Made by a program: the position numbers and the translations under genes | Part shown: in pieces, positions 17,344 to 26,276 of the stretch | How positions within the stretch are numbered: position 1 is the stretch's first letter | Layout: each line of letters begins with the position of its first letter | Notes under the pieces: model-generated | The model's input: only the letters and a program-made list of their open reading frames with translations | What the model was told of the DNA's origin: nothing | The model's database searches: none | Assembly (NCBI GenBank): GCA_963667675.1 | Contig: OY763929.1 | Span: forward strand, 2,418,001-2,482,000 | DNA: 64,000 bases | DNA from: G963667675 sp963667675 | GTDB lineage: Bacteria; Chloroflexota; Dehalococcoidia; Lucifugimonadales; UBA3495 | Direction of reading: 5' to 3'

Positions 17344-18084
17344 ATGTCGTTCTCTGGCTTTGGCCGGGGAATGAAATTTACCCCGGTGCCCAACGCCGTC
17401 CTCGGCCCGCTGCTGGAGCAGATACAGGACGCGGCCGAACTCAAGGTTACGTTGAGGAGCCTTTGGCTGTTCCACCAGAAGCGGGGACGGCCGCAGGTGG
17501 CCCGCCAAAACGAGTTCCTCAACGACCAAACTCTTCTCCGGGGCTTTAGAGGGACGGGCAAGGTTCCCAGGGAGGAGATACGGCGGGGCCTGGAACTGGC
17601 GGTGAGCCGCGGCACCCTGTTGATGCACCGGCCAGATGAGGGTGACGAGTCAAGCCAGGTCTTCGTGCTGAACACCGACGCCGGCCGGAAAATTCTGGCC
17701 CGGTTGCGCAACGGCGAAGACTTGGGACCCTTGGAGACCGGGGCAGTCAATCAGGGCCTGGAGGAGGAACCAGTTGGGGCAAAACCCAACATCTTTGCCC
17801 TGTATGAAGACAACATAGGGCCCATACCTCCCATATTGGCCGAGCAACTCAGGGAGGCGGAATCGGCCTACCCTTGGGGCTGGATAAACGACGCAATCCA
17901 AATAGCTGTCGCCGAGAACAAGCGAAACTGGCGATATATCGCCGGAATATTGCGGCGGTGGGCGGCTGAAGGGAAAGACCATGGAAAGCCTGGGCGACAT
18001 TCTCCGACGGATAACCGCCAAAAGTACCGTGAAGCATACCAACGGCGCTGGGGCCTACCTGCAGACCAAGGCTCCCGGCACTGA
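17344..18084 (+). CDS. DnaD-domain replication protein
   Basis: 246 aa from the ATG at 17344, one base after the dnaB stop. The N-terminal half (SFSGFGRGMKFTPVPNAVLGPLL) is a winged-helix-like region. Residues about 145-215 carry a DnaD/DnaB_2 domain: IFALYEDNIGPIPPILAEQL...YPWGWINDAIQIAVAENKRNWRYIAGILRRWAAEG. In Firmicutes such proteins bridge the initiator and the helicase loader. Its last 104 bases overlap the start of the downstream AAA+ gene in another frame, suggesting translational coupling. Confidence 0.85.
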   Translation: MSFSGFGRGMKFTPVPNAVLGPLLEQIQDAAELKVTLRSLWLFHQKRGRPQVARQNEFLNDQTLLRGFRGTGKVPREEIRRGLELAVSRGTLLMHRPDEGDESSQVFVLNTDAGRKILARLRNGEDLGPLETGAVNQGLEEEPVGAKPNIFALYEDNIGPIPPILAEQLREAESAYPWGWINDAIQIAVAENKRNWRYIAGILRRWAAEGKDHGKPGRHSPTDNRQKYREAYQRRWGLPADQGSRH

Positions 18085-19399
18085 CACTGACGTTTGCCCT
18101 GTTTGCCGCGGCAGCGGCTGGATCGGCAAGCGGGTCGCCGTCGAGCACCCCGACTTCGGCCAAGCCTTCCCCTGCCGATGCCAGGGCGCCGGCGACCCCG
18201 AGACCAGAGTGGCCGCCCTGCGTCGTTACAGCAACCTGGGGCCCCTCTCCCGCATAACTTTCGACTCTACCCGGAGCGATGGCGTTTTACCGGACGCCGG
18301 CAACCGCCAACTATTTCAGGAGGGGCTGGCCGCCGCCGTCGAGTACGCTGAAAGTCCCGCCGGCTGGTTGACCTTCGCCGGGCCCAGCGGGTGCGGAAAG
18401 ACTCACCTAGCAGTGGCCATAGCCAACCGCTGCATCGAGCGGGGCGATACTGTTTTCTTCATCGTGACCGCGGATTTGTTGGACCACCTCCGGTCCACCT
18501 ATTCTCCAGACGCCACAATTTCCTACGACGAGCTTTTCAACCAGGTGCGGGACGTACCCATCTTGGTATTGGACGACCTTGGCGTCCATGGCGCCACTTC
18601 GTGGGCCACCGAAAAGTTGTTCCAAGTCCTGAACCACCGGTTCAACGCCGCTCTGCCGACGGTCATCACCGTCCGCGGGCCTTTACACCGATTGGAAGAC
18701 GGCCTGTGCTCCCGAATCGAGTCCGCGGAAGGATTCTCCAGGGTATTGCCGCTGGGACGATACAACAGCCGTTTGGCCGGCCGCATCGGGGAGATACCGG
18801 AGTTGATGCGGGCGCGCATGACCTTTTTCAGGTTCTATAACTACGGCGGCGATGGTGCTTCCGAGGCTGATCAGGAGTCTCTGGCCAAGGCCAAACAGGC
18901 TGCCGAGACGTTCGCTGCTGGGAAACAACATACGGAGCAAAGCAGCTTTTGGCTGATGTTCACCGGCCCTAGAGGTTCCGGCAAAACCCACTTGGCGGTG
19001 GCTATCGGTAATGAATACCTGCGCCGGGGTCAGCCGGTCTTTTTCGCCTTTGTGCCCAGTCTCCTGGACCACCTGCGGTCCACCTTCAGCCCCAATAGCC
19101 CAATAGGTTATGACGAGCTATTCGAACAATTGAAGACGGTGCCGCTGTTGATCCTGGACGATCTGGGCGCCGAGAGCAGCACGCCGTGGGCCGAAGATAA
19201 GCTCTATCAGATTATCGTGCATCGCCACGAGGCAATGCTCCCCACCGTGATAACCAGTGTTATTCTGACAGAGGAGTTGGAGGAAGCTAGGCCTCGTATC
19301 GCTTCCCGCCTACTGGACGCTGCGGTGGATAAGCATGTGATCACCGCTCCTAATTACCGGCAAGCCCAGCGCCCACACCCCATCAAGGAAGGAACATAG
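17981..19399 (+). CDS. Helicase loader-like protein with two tandem DnaC/DnaI AAA+ domains
   Basis: 472 aa. Residues 39-67 carry a Cys cluster (CPVC...CRC) like a zinc-binding N-domain. AAA+ domain 1 has Walker A GPSGCGKT (134-141) and Walker B ILVLDD (194-199). Domain 2 has Walker A GPRGSGKT (329-336) and Walker B LLILDD (389-394). The domains share long matching stretches (GKTHLAVAI, LLDHLRSTxSP, YDELF, VPxLxLDDLG), so this is an internal duplication of a DnaC/DnaI/IstB-type ATPase. Ordinary loaders have one such domain. Its position after rplI-dnaB-dnaD indicates helicase loading. Confidence 0.85.
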   Translation: MESLGDILRRITAKSTVKHTNGAGAYLQTKAPGTDTDVCPVCRGSGWIGKRVAVEHPDFGQAFPCRCQGAGDPETRVAALRRYSNLGPLSRITFDSTRSDGVLPDAGNRQLFQEGLAAAVEYAESPAGWLTFAGPSGCGKTHLAVAIANRCIERGDTVFFIVTADLLDHLRSTYSPDATISYDELFNQVRDVPILVLDDLGVHGATSWATEKLFQVLNHRFNAALPTVITVRGPLHRLEDGLCSRIESAEGFSRVLPLGRYNSRLAGRIGEIPELMRARMTFFRFYNYGGDGASEADQESLAKAKQAAETFAAGKQHTEQSSFWLMFTGPRGSGKTHLAVAIGNEYLRRGQPVFFAFVPSLLDHLRSTFSPNSPIGYDELFEQLKTVPLLILDDLGAESSTPWAEDKLYQIIVHRHEAMLPTVITSVILTEELEEARPRIASRLLDAAVDKHVITAPNYRQAQRPHPIKEGT

Positions 19400-19498
19400 A
19401 CTGGTATAGTTTACAGTTAGGGTATTCCCGAATCCCGGGCGCAGCCGGGAGTCTTCTAAAAAGTCTCCAGCCGGCTGAGTAGCTGGTATTCCCGGAAG

Positions 19499-20539
19499 CT
19501 ACAGCGGCAAGGATATGGCCCGGCCGGTCTGGGCGCTGCGGGTCACGGCTTCGGTCCACTCCATGTAGTGGACTCCAACCTCGAAGGGAGTGTGGACTAT
19601 CGGTTCCTCCCCGCGGATTGCGCCGATGAACTCCGCCTCCACCCGCCAGTCGTATTGCTGCTCCGGCGGGTTGGGTATGAGCGACAACTGCTGGTCGCCT
19701 CGCCGCCCGCCGTGAACGTTTAGCTGCGGGTCCACATACAGGGTGCCCTCGGTACCGTACAGCCAAATCTCATCTCCTCTGGACAGAGCGGCGACCGCGC
19801 TGGCGCGGATGTGGGCTTGAGCGCCGTTGGAAAGCTGGCAAATGATGTCCACGTGGTCCGGGATAGTGATGCTCGTCGGTTGCCCGCTCCCGTCCTTTCG
19901 TTGAGGAACGTTGACCTGGGTCATGGCCATCACCTTGGTGGCCCGGCCCACCCAACGGAGCAGGGTCTCGTACCAAATGCCGATGCTAAGGGTGTTGTAC
20001 CCGCTCAAGTCCCGGTTGTGCCGCCAGTGCAAGGGGCTGTCGTAGTCTATGAAGGCGCCGGCGCTCAAGCCCTGCACCTCCACGGCCAGCAGTCTTCCCA
20101 AATAGCCCTCAGACAGCATTCGTTTGACCAGGTTGTCTACTTTGAACGTAGTGGGCGCGGGCACTATCTGGGTAACCAAGCCTGGTTTGGCCTTGGCGGC
20201 ATTGAGCATATCGTGGGCTTCCTGGGCGTTGGCGGCCATGCGGGCCTCACACAGCACGTGCTTGTCCTTTTCCAGCGCGGCCAGGGTCAGTGTCCGGTGC
20301 ATGTAGGGCCACGTGCCGATGCAGACGGCGTCGATGCCGTCGTCTTCCAGCAGCGCGCGCCAGTCGTCGTACACCGTTGGAATGTTGAACTCGTCGGCCA
20401 CTTTCTGCCCCGACTCGCGGCTGCGGTTGGCCACTGCGGCGACCTCTACTCCATCAATCTCTTGAAAGCCGGGTATGTGGCGGTAACGGCAGTTGAAACC
20501 CGCTCCGATAACCCCAACTTTGATAGCGCCGTTAGCCAC
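19499..20539 (-). CDS. Gfo/Idh/MocA family oxidoreductase
   Basis: 346 aa. N-terminal NAD(P)-binding motif VGVIGAGFNCRYRHIPGF, followed by AVANRSRESG and the EKDKHVLCEARMAANAQEA segment, which corresponds to the family EKP motif with Pro absent. The C-terminal alpha/beta domain contains YDSPLHWRHN and WLYGTEGTLYVDP. These enzymes oxidise or reduce sugar and cyclitol carbonyls. A strong promoter lies about 60 bases upstream. The variant EKP motif makes catalysis less certain. Confidence 0.85.
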   Translation of the reverse strand: MANGAIKVGVIGAGFNCRYRHIPGFQEIDGVEVAAVANRSRESGQKVADEFNIPTVYDDWRALLEDDGIDAVCIGTWPYMHRTLTLAALEKDKHVLCEARMAANAQEAHDMLNAAKAKPGLVTQIVPAPTTFKVDNLVKRMLSEGYLGRLLAVEVQGLSAGAFIDYDSPLHWRHNRDLSGYNTLSIGIWYETLLRWVGRATKVMAMTQVNVPQRKDGSGQPTSITIPDHVDIICQLSNGAQAHIRASAVAALSRGDEIWLYGTEGTLYVDPQLNVHGGRRGDQQLSLIPNPPEQQYDWRVEAEFIGAIRGEEPIVHTPFEVGVHYMEWTEAVTRSAQTGRAISLPL

Positions 20540-20598
20540 GGTAGACCTCCCTGCTGAGCAATGACGTCCAGATTCCGGGGGCTTGGAAAACGGCGTCG

Positions 20599-20627
20599 AT
20601 TATAAGCAGGGAGCTACTTGTCGTCAA
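20599..20627 (-). promoter_or_regulatory. Promoter for the Gfo/Idh/MocA gene
   Basis: On the minus strand TTGACG (20627-20622) is 17 bp from a perfect TATAAT (20604-20599). Confidence 0.7.
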
Positions 20628-20675
20628 GAATCGATGAACGACCTGAAGGACGCAACGGCGGCAGCCGAGGAATCG

Positions 20676-20704
20676 TTGACAGCATACTATTTGTGTGTTA
20701 GCTT
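20676..20704 (+). promoter_or_regulatory. Promoter for the ABC substrate-binding lipoprotein
   Basis: A perfect TTGACA (20676-20681), 17 bp spacer, TAGCTT (20699-20704), about 105 bases before the ATG at 20812. Confidence 0.6.
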
Positions 20705-20811
20705 TACCCGAAATTCGCCCGTAGCCGTCCACAGAGGCAGCGCGGGGCAATATTCCATTCGTTTTCCGATGTCCAGGCACACCACTCCCTCAATATTTCG
20801 GAGGCTGCACC

Positions 20812-22653
20812 ATGTCTAGAAGGCCCTGGTTGAGTCTTGGATTCTTGGTACCTCTGCTGGCTGCATTGTCCATGATCGTCGCAGTTGCTTGCGGCGGGGA
20901 GGACGCAACCGCAACCCACGCGCCAGCGGCAGAGGAGCCCACAGCTGAAGCGACCGTCGAAGTGACTGCTACAGCAGTCCCTACTCCGGAGCCTACTGCG
21001 GCGGCTACGGAAGCGCCGCAGACCCCGGAGGAACCCGTTGCTGGACCGCATGGCACGCTCAGGACCTCCTTTGAAAGCATGCCGGTCTATCATCCGCATC
21101 CCCGTTACCGCGCCACCGGGTTCGAAGAGCCCACCATGGTCGCCCACGAGGGCCTGTTCATACTCGACAGGGACTACCAGCTTACGGGCAACCTGGTCAA
21201 GGACTGGTCTGTCGCCGCCGACAACAAGACGTGGACCTTCGAGCTTCATGACGGGATTCAATTCCACGGCGACTGGGGCCCGTTAACCCCCGAAGACGTC
21301 ATTTACTCCACCAGGGAGTTGGGAGCCGATGACGGCACCTGCGGCTGCTCCCAGATTCAGACACTGTTCGGCAACCCAGACGAAGACTGGCGGACAGATG
21401 GCTTCTGGGAAGTAATAAACGACACCACCATCCAACTGAATTCAGACCCGTCAGGTCTCGTGGACCTGCCGTACCGTCTCGACTTCCCCAGTTCAAACTC
21501 GGGCTGGATTGTCAGCAAGGACCAGTGGGAGTCCCTGCTGGACTCCGGGTCAAGCCTGGACGAGGCGCTCCCGCAAGTGGTCGGCACCGGGCCCTGGGAA
21601 TTGGAAGAGCTCAAACTAGGGGAGGTCTGGAGGTTCAAGGCAGTGGAGGGCCACTGGCGCCAGACTCCTTATTTCGCCGAGTTGCACCTGCTGACAATAC
21701 CCGAGGAAGCCACTGCCCTGGCCAACTTCGAGGTCGGCAGAATTGATACATGGTCGGCAGCCCCCGACTCTCTGGCTAAAGTGGCGGAGCTAGAGACTAC
21801 CAAGTTCATGTCCCTCACGGACGTGGGCGAGATGATTCTGTACTTTTGGCAAAACGGTTACACCTATTTCGGCACCGACAAAGAGTGGCCGGGCTATAAC
21901 CCTGATTTACCCTGGGTTTCCGACGACCCCGAGGTTGGCTCTGCTGGATGGGAGCGGGCTCGGAAGGTCCGGGAGGCCATGGGCCTGGCCATCGACAGGC
22001 AGAAGCTGGTGGATGAACTGCTCCACGGCAATGGAGCGCCAGGGGCCCTATATGGGTGGCAGCCCCTTAGGAGCCTGTGGCCGGACGATTGGAACTGGGA
22101 CTACAACCCGGACCGGGCCAGGGAACTTCTAGCCGAGGCCGGCTATGCGGACGGTTTCGATATTACTCTTTCGTCCGCCACCAGCCGTCTCGTGGAGGTT
22201 ACCAGGCAGGCCTGCGAGGCGATAGCCGGTATGCTGCAGGACGTGGGCATCAACGCCCAATATAGGGATGTTCCCCTTGGCGACCTGTACGACGGGTACA
22301 AGGCCCGCACCCAGCAGGGAATCACCTGCCAGCACATCAACGCATTCGGCGGTGAGCCCGTGTCGCTGCACCGCATCTCCTACGACCCCGAGCTTCTCTG
22401 GGGAGTAGGCTGGGACCACCCCTGGTTCACGGCGAAGATGAAGGAGGCCTATGAGACCCCCGACGCCGACGCTCGGTGGGCCCTCCAGTTCGAGATGGGC
22501 GACTGGCTGCGCGATAACGCCCTGGCCATGGCGGTTTACAGCTTGGACCAGATATTCCCCTTGGGACCACAGGTCGACCCCTGGTCGGAACACCTGTCCA
22601 TGGGTGAAGCCCAGTCAATCAGCGGGCTTGAATACGCTCCCCATCGCCAATAG
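20812..22653 (+). CDS. ABC transporter substrate-binding lipoprotein (SBP family 5)
   Basis: 613 aa. A lipoprotein signal peptide ends in the lipobox VAVAC-GG (Cys about 27). It is followed by a Thr/Pro/Glu/Ala-rich linker to about residue 78, then an SBP_bac_5 domain with EGLFILDRDYQLTGNLVKDWSV, TWTFELHDGIQFH, and REAMGLAIDRQKLVDELLHGNGAP. It should bind peptides, nickel chelates or similar solutes outside the membrane. No permease or ATPase genes are adjacent, so partners lie elsewhere. A strong terminator follows. Confidence 0.9.
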   Translation: MSRRPWLSLGFLVPLLAALSMIVAVACGGEDATATHAPAAEEPTAEATVEVTATAVPTPEPTAAATEAPQTPEEPVAGPHGTLRTSFESMPVYHPHPRYRATGFEEPTMVAHEGLFILDRDYQLTGNLVKDWSVAADNKTWTFELHDGIQFHGDWGPLTPEDVIYSTRELGADDGTCGCSQIQTLFGNPDEDWRTDGFWEVINDTTIQLNSDPSGLVDLPYRLDFPSSNSGWIVSKDQWESLLDSGSSLDEALPQVVGTGPWELEELKLGEVWRFKAVEGHWRQTPYFAELHLLTIPEEATALANFEVGRIDTWSAAPDSLAKVAELETTKFMSLTDVGEMILYFWQNGYTYFGTDKEWPGYNPDLPWVSDDPEVGSAGWERARKVREAMGLAIDRQKLVDELLHGNGAPGALYGWQPLRSLWPDDWNWDYNPDRARELLAEAGYADGFDITLSSATSRLVEVTRQACEAIAGMLQDVGINAQYRDVPLGDLYDGYKARTQQGITCQHINAFGGEPVSLHRISYDPELLWGVGWDHPWFTAKMKEAYETPDADARWALQFEMGDWLRDNALAMAVYSLDQIFPLGPQVDPWSEHLSMGEAQSISGLEYAPHRQ

Positions 22654-22698
22654 GGAGCCCACAAACCGCTACTGTCGAATCTGAATCGGCAGGATATA

Positions 22699-22736
22699 GA
22701 TGCCCCGCCACCACACATGGCGGGGCATCTTCTTTG
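22699..22736 (+). terminator. Intrinsic terminator of the substrate-binding protein gene
   Basis: A 12 bp stem GATGCCCCGCCA / TGGCGGGGCATC with loop CCACACA is followed by TTCTTT. Confidence 0.85.
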
Positions 22737-22757
22737 TCGGGTGCATGCCCCGGTTCC

Positions 22758-22786
22758 TTGCGGCGGTTTTCGAGGTGGGATAGAAT
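22758..22786 (+). promoter_or_regulatory. Promoter for the ICL/PEP-mutase-like gene
   Basis: TTGCGG (22758-22763), 17 bp spacer, TAGAAT (22781-22786), 46 bases before the ATG at 22832. Confidence 0.6.
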
Positions 22787-22831
22787 CATTGGGGTCGCCC
22801 TCTCAACCTGATACTCGAGGTAAAGCCGTTC

Positions 22832-23800
22832 ATGCCCTACCGGGAAGCCACGGCACGGCTCCAGGAGCTTATCCACCGTAAGGACCAGGTTCTCACGGTC
22901 ATGTGGCCGCCCAGCGCTTCCCTGGCGCGGGTGATGGAAGCCGCGGGGACCGAGGCCGGGTTCGTCGGAACGGGAGTCACCGTCGGCTCCTACATGGGTG
23001 TCGAGGATGTGGGCACTGCCGCGCTCACCGAGTGCGTGCAGATCGGCGGCTGGATTGCCAGGGCGGTGAAATTCCCCGTCATCCTGGACGGAGACACCGG
23101 CCACGGGGGCATCATGGCGGTGCGGCGGCTGGTGGAGGAGTGCATCCAGGCCGGGCTGGCCGGAGTGCGCATCGACGACCAGCCAATAGAGGGCAAGCGG
23201 GCCACCCGCTCCGCCGGAATGCAGGTGGAATCCCTGGACCTGGTGCTGGCAAGGTACCAGGCCGCCGTGGAACGCAAGCGGGAGTTGGACCCCAACTTCG
23301 TGGTCATGGCCCAGTGCTACGCCGGCGAGGCGGCCAACGGGGGCTTGGAAGAAGCGCTCCGCCGCATGAAGGCCTACAAGGAGATCGGCCAGGTGGACTG
23401 GGTCCAGTTCACGGCGCCCCGGTCTATAGACGAAATCAAGCAGGCCCGGCAGGCCGTGGAAGGCCCCTTCTCGGTGATGCAGGGCTTCATGCCGTCTTTC
23501 CTATCCAACAAAGAGTTGCTCGCCCTGGGAGTCAACGCGTCGTGGGGGGCCGTGCCCACCCACATGGTCACCGAGGCGGCCCTGTATGACTTCGTGCGGG
23601 ACTTTGTGGCGCGAGACAGGGCAGCTGTGGACGATTTCCGGGCCCACAACAAGGACAACCCCTACGTCAACGGAACTCTAAGGGTGGGCGGAGGCGAGGC
23701 CGCCAAGCAGCGGGAGTTGGAAGAAAAGTATCTTTCGCCGGACACCCTGGAGAAATACGAGAAGTCCGTTGGACGGACGCCGGGACAAAGAATCACTTAA
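22832..23800 (+). CDS. Isocitrate lyase/PEP mutase superfamily protein
   Basis: 322 aa TIM-barrel protein. The Mg-binding DGDTGHGG (in FPVILDGDTGHGG) and the barrel segment AGLAGVRIDDQP are family hallmarks. The catalytic loop that reads KKCGH in isocitrate/methylisocitrate lyases is replaced by EGKRATRSAGMQ, so the usual proton-donor Cys is missing; this fits a divergent oxaloacetate-decarboxylase- or carboxyvinyl-type subgroup. It lies 17 bases before a frameshifted amidohydrolase and is probably co-transcribed with it. Confidence 0.8.
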   Translation: MPYREATARLQELIHRKDQVLTVMWPPSASLARVMEAAGTEAGFVGTGVTVGSYMGVEDVGTAALTECVQIGGWIARAVKFPVILDGDTGHGGIMAVRRLVEECIQAGLAGVRIDDQPIEGKRATRSAGMQVESLDLVLARYQAAVERKRELDPNFVVMAQCYAGEAANGGLEEALRRMKAYKEIGQVDWVQFTAPRSIDEIKQARQAVEGPFSVMQGFMPSFLSNKELLALGVNASWGAVPTHMVTEAALYDFVRDFVARDRAAVDDFRAHNKDNPYVNGTLRVGGGEAAKQRELEEKYLSPDTLEKYEKSVGRTPGQRIT

Positions 23801-23817
23801 CAACGCAGGTGGATGCA

Positions 23818-24974
23818 ATGGCCGTAAACGGTTACAAGATTTTCGATTCGGATACCCACGTGGGCCCCTCGGCCGATATCCTGGAACGCTACATGAGCGC
23901 CACCGACCGGGACAGGCTGAACGAGTTTGCCGAATTCCAGCGGATAAACCGCAAGACCGGCCACAAGACCTACAACTTCAACACCCGCCAGTATACGCGG
24001 CGGTTGGGCGACTCAGAAGCCAGGCCTCCCAAAGCCGGAGAGTACCTGACTGGGTTTACCGCCCAGCACCGCCAATCGCCCAACGTGCGGGTGGAAGACG
24101 ACCCCGCCGAGCGCATCAAGGACCTGGACATCGAGGGCGTGGACGTCAACCTGCTGCTGCCGTCGGGCTGGTTCGGCGTTTGGACTTCCCAGGCCGACCT
24201 GGCCCTGGAAAACTCCATGTATTCCGCCTATCACAATTGGATGGAAGACTACTGCGGTGAATTTCCGGACCGGCTGACCGGGGTCATCCTGTGCTCCGGC
24301 AGGGACGTTGAGGCGGCCGTGTCGGAGATAAAGCAATGGGGAAAGTCCCGCTGGGCCATGGCCGTGTTCGCCTATGCTCCCTACGGCAAGCCCCTGGACC
24401 ATCCCGACCTGGAGCCCATCTGGGCCGCGGCCGCCGAGCACGACCTTTCTATCGTGCTGCACACCTTCACCGCAGCCCCCCCTACGCCCCCGGCGGCCTG
24501 GACACCTGGGACAACTTGTGGCTGCAGCGGTCGGCGGCCCATCCCTGGTGCGGCATGCGAAACATGGCCTCGGTCATAGGGTCGGGGGTCATGGACCGGT
24601 ATCCCGACCTACGGGTCGGGTTGCTGGAGGCGGGCCATGGCTGGCTGCCCTTCTGGGTCAAGCGGCTGGACGAGCACACCCATTCCATCCCCTCAGCCCT
24701 GCCCCCGCTGGAAAAAACGCCCAGCGAATACGTCGCCAGCGGCCGGTACTTCCAGAGCATCGAGATGTCCGAGGGCGAAGAGGTCACCAAGAGCGTCATC
24801 GACATCCTGGGGGAAGACGTCCTGATGTATGCCTCGGACTATCCGCACAGCGAAAGTTGGTTCCCCATCTCGGTGGAGACGGTGATGGGCTGGACCAGCA
24901 TCCCCGAGTCCGCCAAGAAGAAGCTCTTCTGGGACAACGCCGTCCGCTACTACCGCCGCTACGACTCGGCATAG
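23818..24974 (+). pseudogene. Amidohydrolase-2 family gene split by a frameshift at a C7 run
   Basis: The N-terminal part (KIFDSDTH with the metal DxH motif, RIKDLDIEGVDV, IVLHTFTAA) is read in one frame to about 24482. The C-terminal part (PPYAPGGLDTWDNLW, LEAGHGWLPFWVKRLDEH, YASDYPHSES) continues in the +1 frame to 24974. The switch coincides with seven C at 24476-24482; eight C would restore one 386-aa protein. All metal ligands survive across the two frames, so this is a recent lesion, a sequencing/assembly error, or slippage. The ATG at 23818 follows AGGTGG by 6 bases. Confidence 0.8.
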
Positions 24975-25020
24975 GGGCGGCCCGCGGCGAGTTGCGCATC
25001 GGCGCAGGGCGCAACTAGGC

Positions 25021-25129
25021 TGGCCGTTTGTCCTGAGGGAAATCGAAGGGCGGGCGGACAGCCGGCGCCGCGGACGGAGACCAACGCCCCCACACCTCCC
25101 CAGCCCGTCATTCCGGCGGAAGCCGGAAT
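25021..25129. repeat. REP-like palindromes (families A and B)
   Basis: A family A unit with loop TCCTGAGGGAAATCGAAGGG lies at about 25024-25064, and a family B hairpin ATTCCGGC-GGAA-GCCGGAAT at 25110-25129. Confidence 0.75.
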
Positions 25130-25182
25130 CCAGAGAGTCTCAAATGAAGCAACCCTCGGAACTGTAGATGTCAGATAATTCG

Positions 25183-25211
25183 TTGACAGAATAGCATGGG
25201 ACAAATAGCTA
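25183..25211 (+). promoter_or_regulatory. Promoter inside the left end of the IS481-like element
   Basis: TTGACA (25183-25188) belongs to the inner part of the terminal repeat; TAGCTA (25206-25211) follows after 17 bp. It places the transcript start upstream of the GGAGG site and supports the ATG at 25226. Confidence 0.6.
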
Positions 25212-25225
25212 TTCTGGAGGCGGGG

Positions 25226-26197
25226 ATGCGTAACAATAGCAATGACCGTACAGTGGAACGAAACTATGTCCAGAAGTGGCGGTTTCTCATCCGGGAGTAC
25301 CAACGAGTCAAGGCGAAGGAACACCCACAGTTCCGCTTCGTCCAGGACTTCTACAACTATCATGGCACCAACCGACAGACCTTTGCCAAGTATTACAACC
25401 GCTACAAGCGGGATGGGAGTGACCTGGCCCTGCTGCCTCTCAAGCGCGGTCCCCGGTGGAAAAGCCGCCGCACATTGCCATTCATCGAGCAGAAGGTGTT
25501 GGAGCTAAGGCGCAAGGGTATAAACAGATACGAGATATATGCGATACTCCAGCCCATACTGAAGTCCCGCACCCCTAAGCCGTCCACTATCTACGCCATC
25601 AGCCGGCGCCATAATCTGAACAGGTTGACCAAACCGATGGAACAGTCCAAAAGAAGGATCATCAAGACCAGGGCCGGAGAGCTGGGGCATCTGGACTGCC
25701 ACCATCTGAGCAAGGACTTAATCCTGGGCGCCAGGCAGCGCTACTACCTGGTGTCTCTGCTGGACTCTTGCACCCGCCTGGCCTGGGCGGAGGTGGTGGA
25801 GGACATCAAGAGCCTGAGCGTGATGTTCGCCGCCCTAAAGAGCATCAACCTGCTGAACTCCGAGTACGGGGTGCGCTTCGAGGCCATACTCACCGACAAT
25901 GGGCCCGAGGTGGCCACCCACGGGAGTAAGGACCAGCACCCCTTCGAGAGGATGCTAGTGGAGCTGGGGATCAAGCACCGCTACACCAGGCCCTACAGAC
26001 CCCAGACCAACGGCAAGGTCGAGCGCTTCTGGCGGACCCTCAACGAAGACCTCCTGGAGGGGACGACGTTTGAGTCCGTGGAGGAGTTGAAAGACGAGCT
26101 GATGCAGTACCTCCTCTACTACAACACCGAGAGACCTCACCAGGGCCTTGGCGGCAATACTCCACTGCAAACGCTGCAAAATCTGTCAACGAATTAG
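25226..26197 (+). CDS. IS481-like DDE transposase
   Basis: 323 aa. An N-terminal helix-turn-helix-like region (about 1-100) with FYNYHGTNRQTFAKYYNRYKRDG precedes an rve integrase core. The catalytic triad is visible: Asp in GHLDCHHLSK, Asp in ILTDNGPE and Glu in GKVERFWRTLNED. The ATG at 25226, 5 bases after GGAGG, is chosen because an upstream ATG at 25196 overlaps the promoter. The stop lies in the right terminal repeat. Confidence 0.9.
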   Translation: MRNNSNDRTVERNYVQKWRFLIREYQRVKAKEHPQFRFVQDFYNYHGTNRQTFAKYYNRYKRDGSDLALLPLKRGPRWKSRRTLPFIEQKVLELRRKGINRYEIYAILQPILKSRTPKPSTIYAISRRHNLNRLTKPMEQSKRRIIKTRAGELGHLDCHHLSKDLILGARQRYYLVSLLDSCTRLAWAEVVEDIKSLSVMFAALKSINLLNSEYGVRFEAILTDNGPEVATHGSKDQHPFERMLVELGIKHRYTRPYRPQTNGKVERFWRTLNEDLLEGTTFESVEELKDELMQYLLYYNTERPHQGLGGNTPLQTLQNLSTN

Positions 26198-26276
26198 CTA
26201 ACACATACAGGAACGACAGTTTCGAGGCATAGGAATGCCCGTTTTGGGCAAGGCCATAGGATAGGCATCGGGCGTT

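Larger units (their letters stand above)
25163..26209 (+). mobile_element. IS481-like insertion sequence, apparently complete
   Basis: 1047 bp with 27 bp terminal inverted repeats matching at 23 positions. The left end begins TGTAGATGTCAG and the right end, read inward on the other strand, TGTATGTGTTAG; both continue to TAATTCGTTGACAG. The element is bracketed by the 5 bp direct repeat GGAAC (25158-25162 and 26210-26214), a target-site duplication. The TGT...ACA ends, length and single DDE transposase fit IS481. The intact ends and ORF point to a recent insertion. Confidence 0.9.

Noticed and set aside
20676..20704. Solo IS481 end upstream of the ABC binding protein
   Set aside because: It shares TTGACAG and GTGTTAGCT with the IS ends but in different order and spacing; a promoter explains the similarity better.
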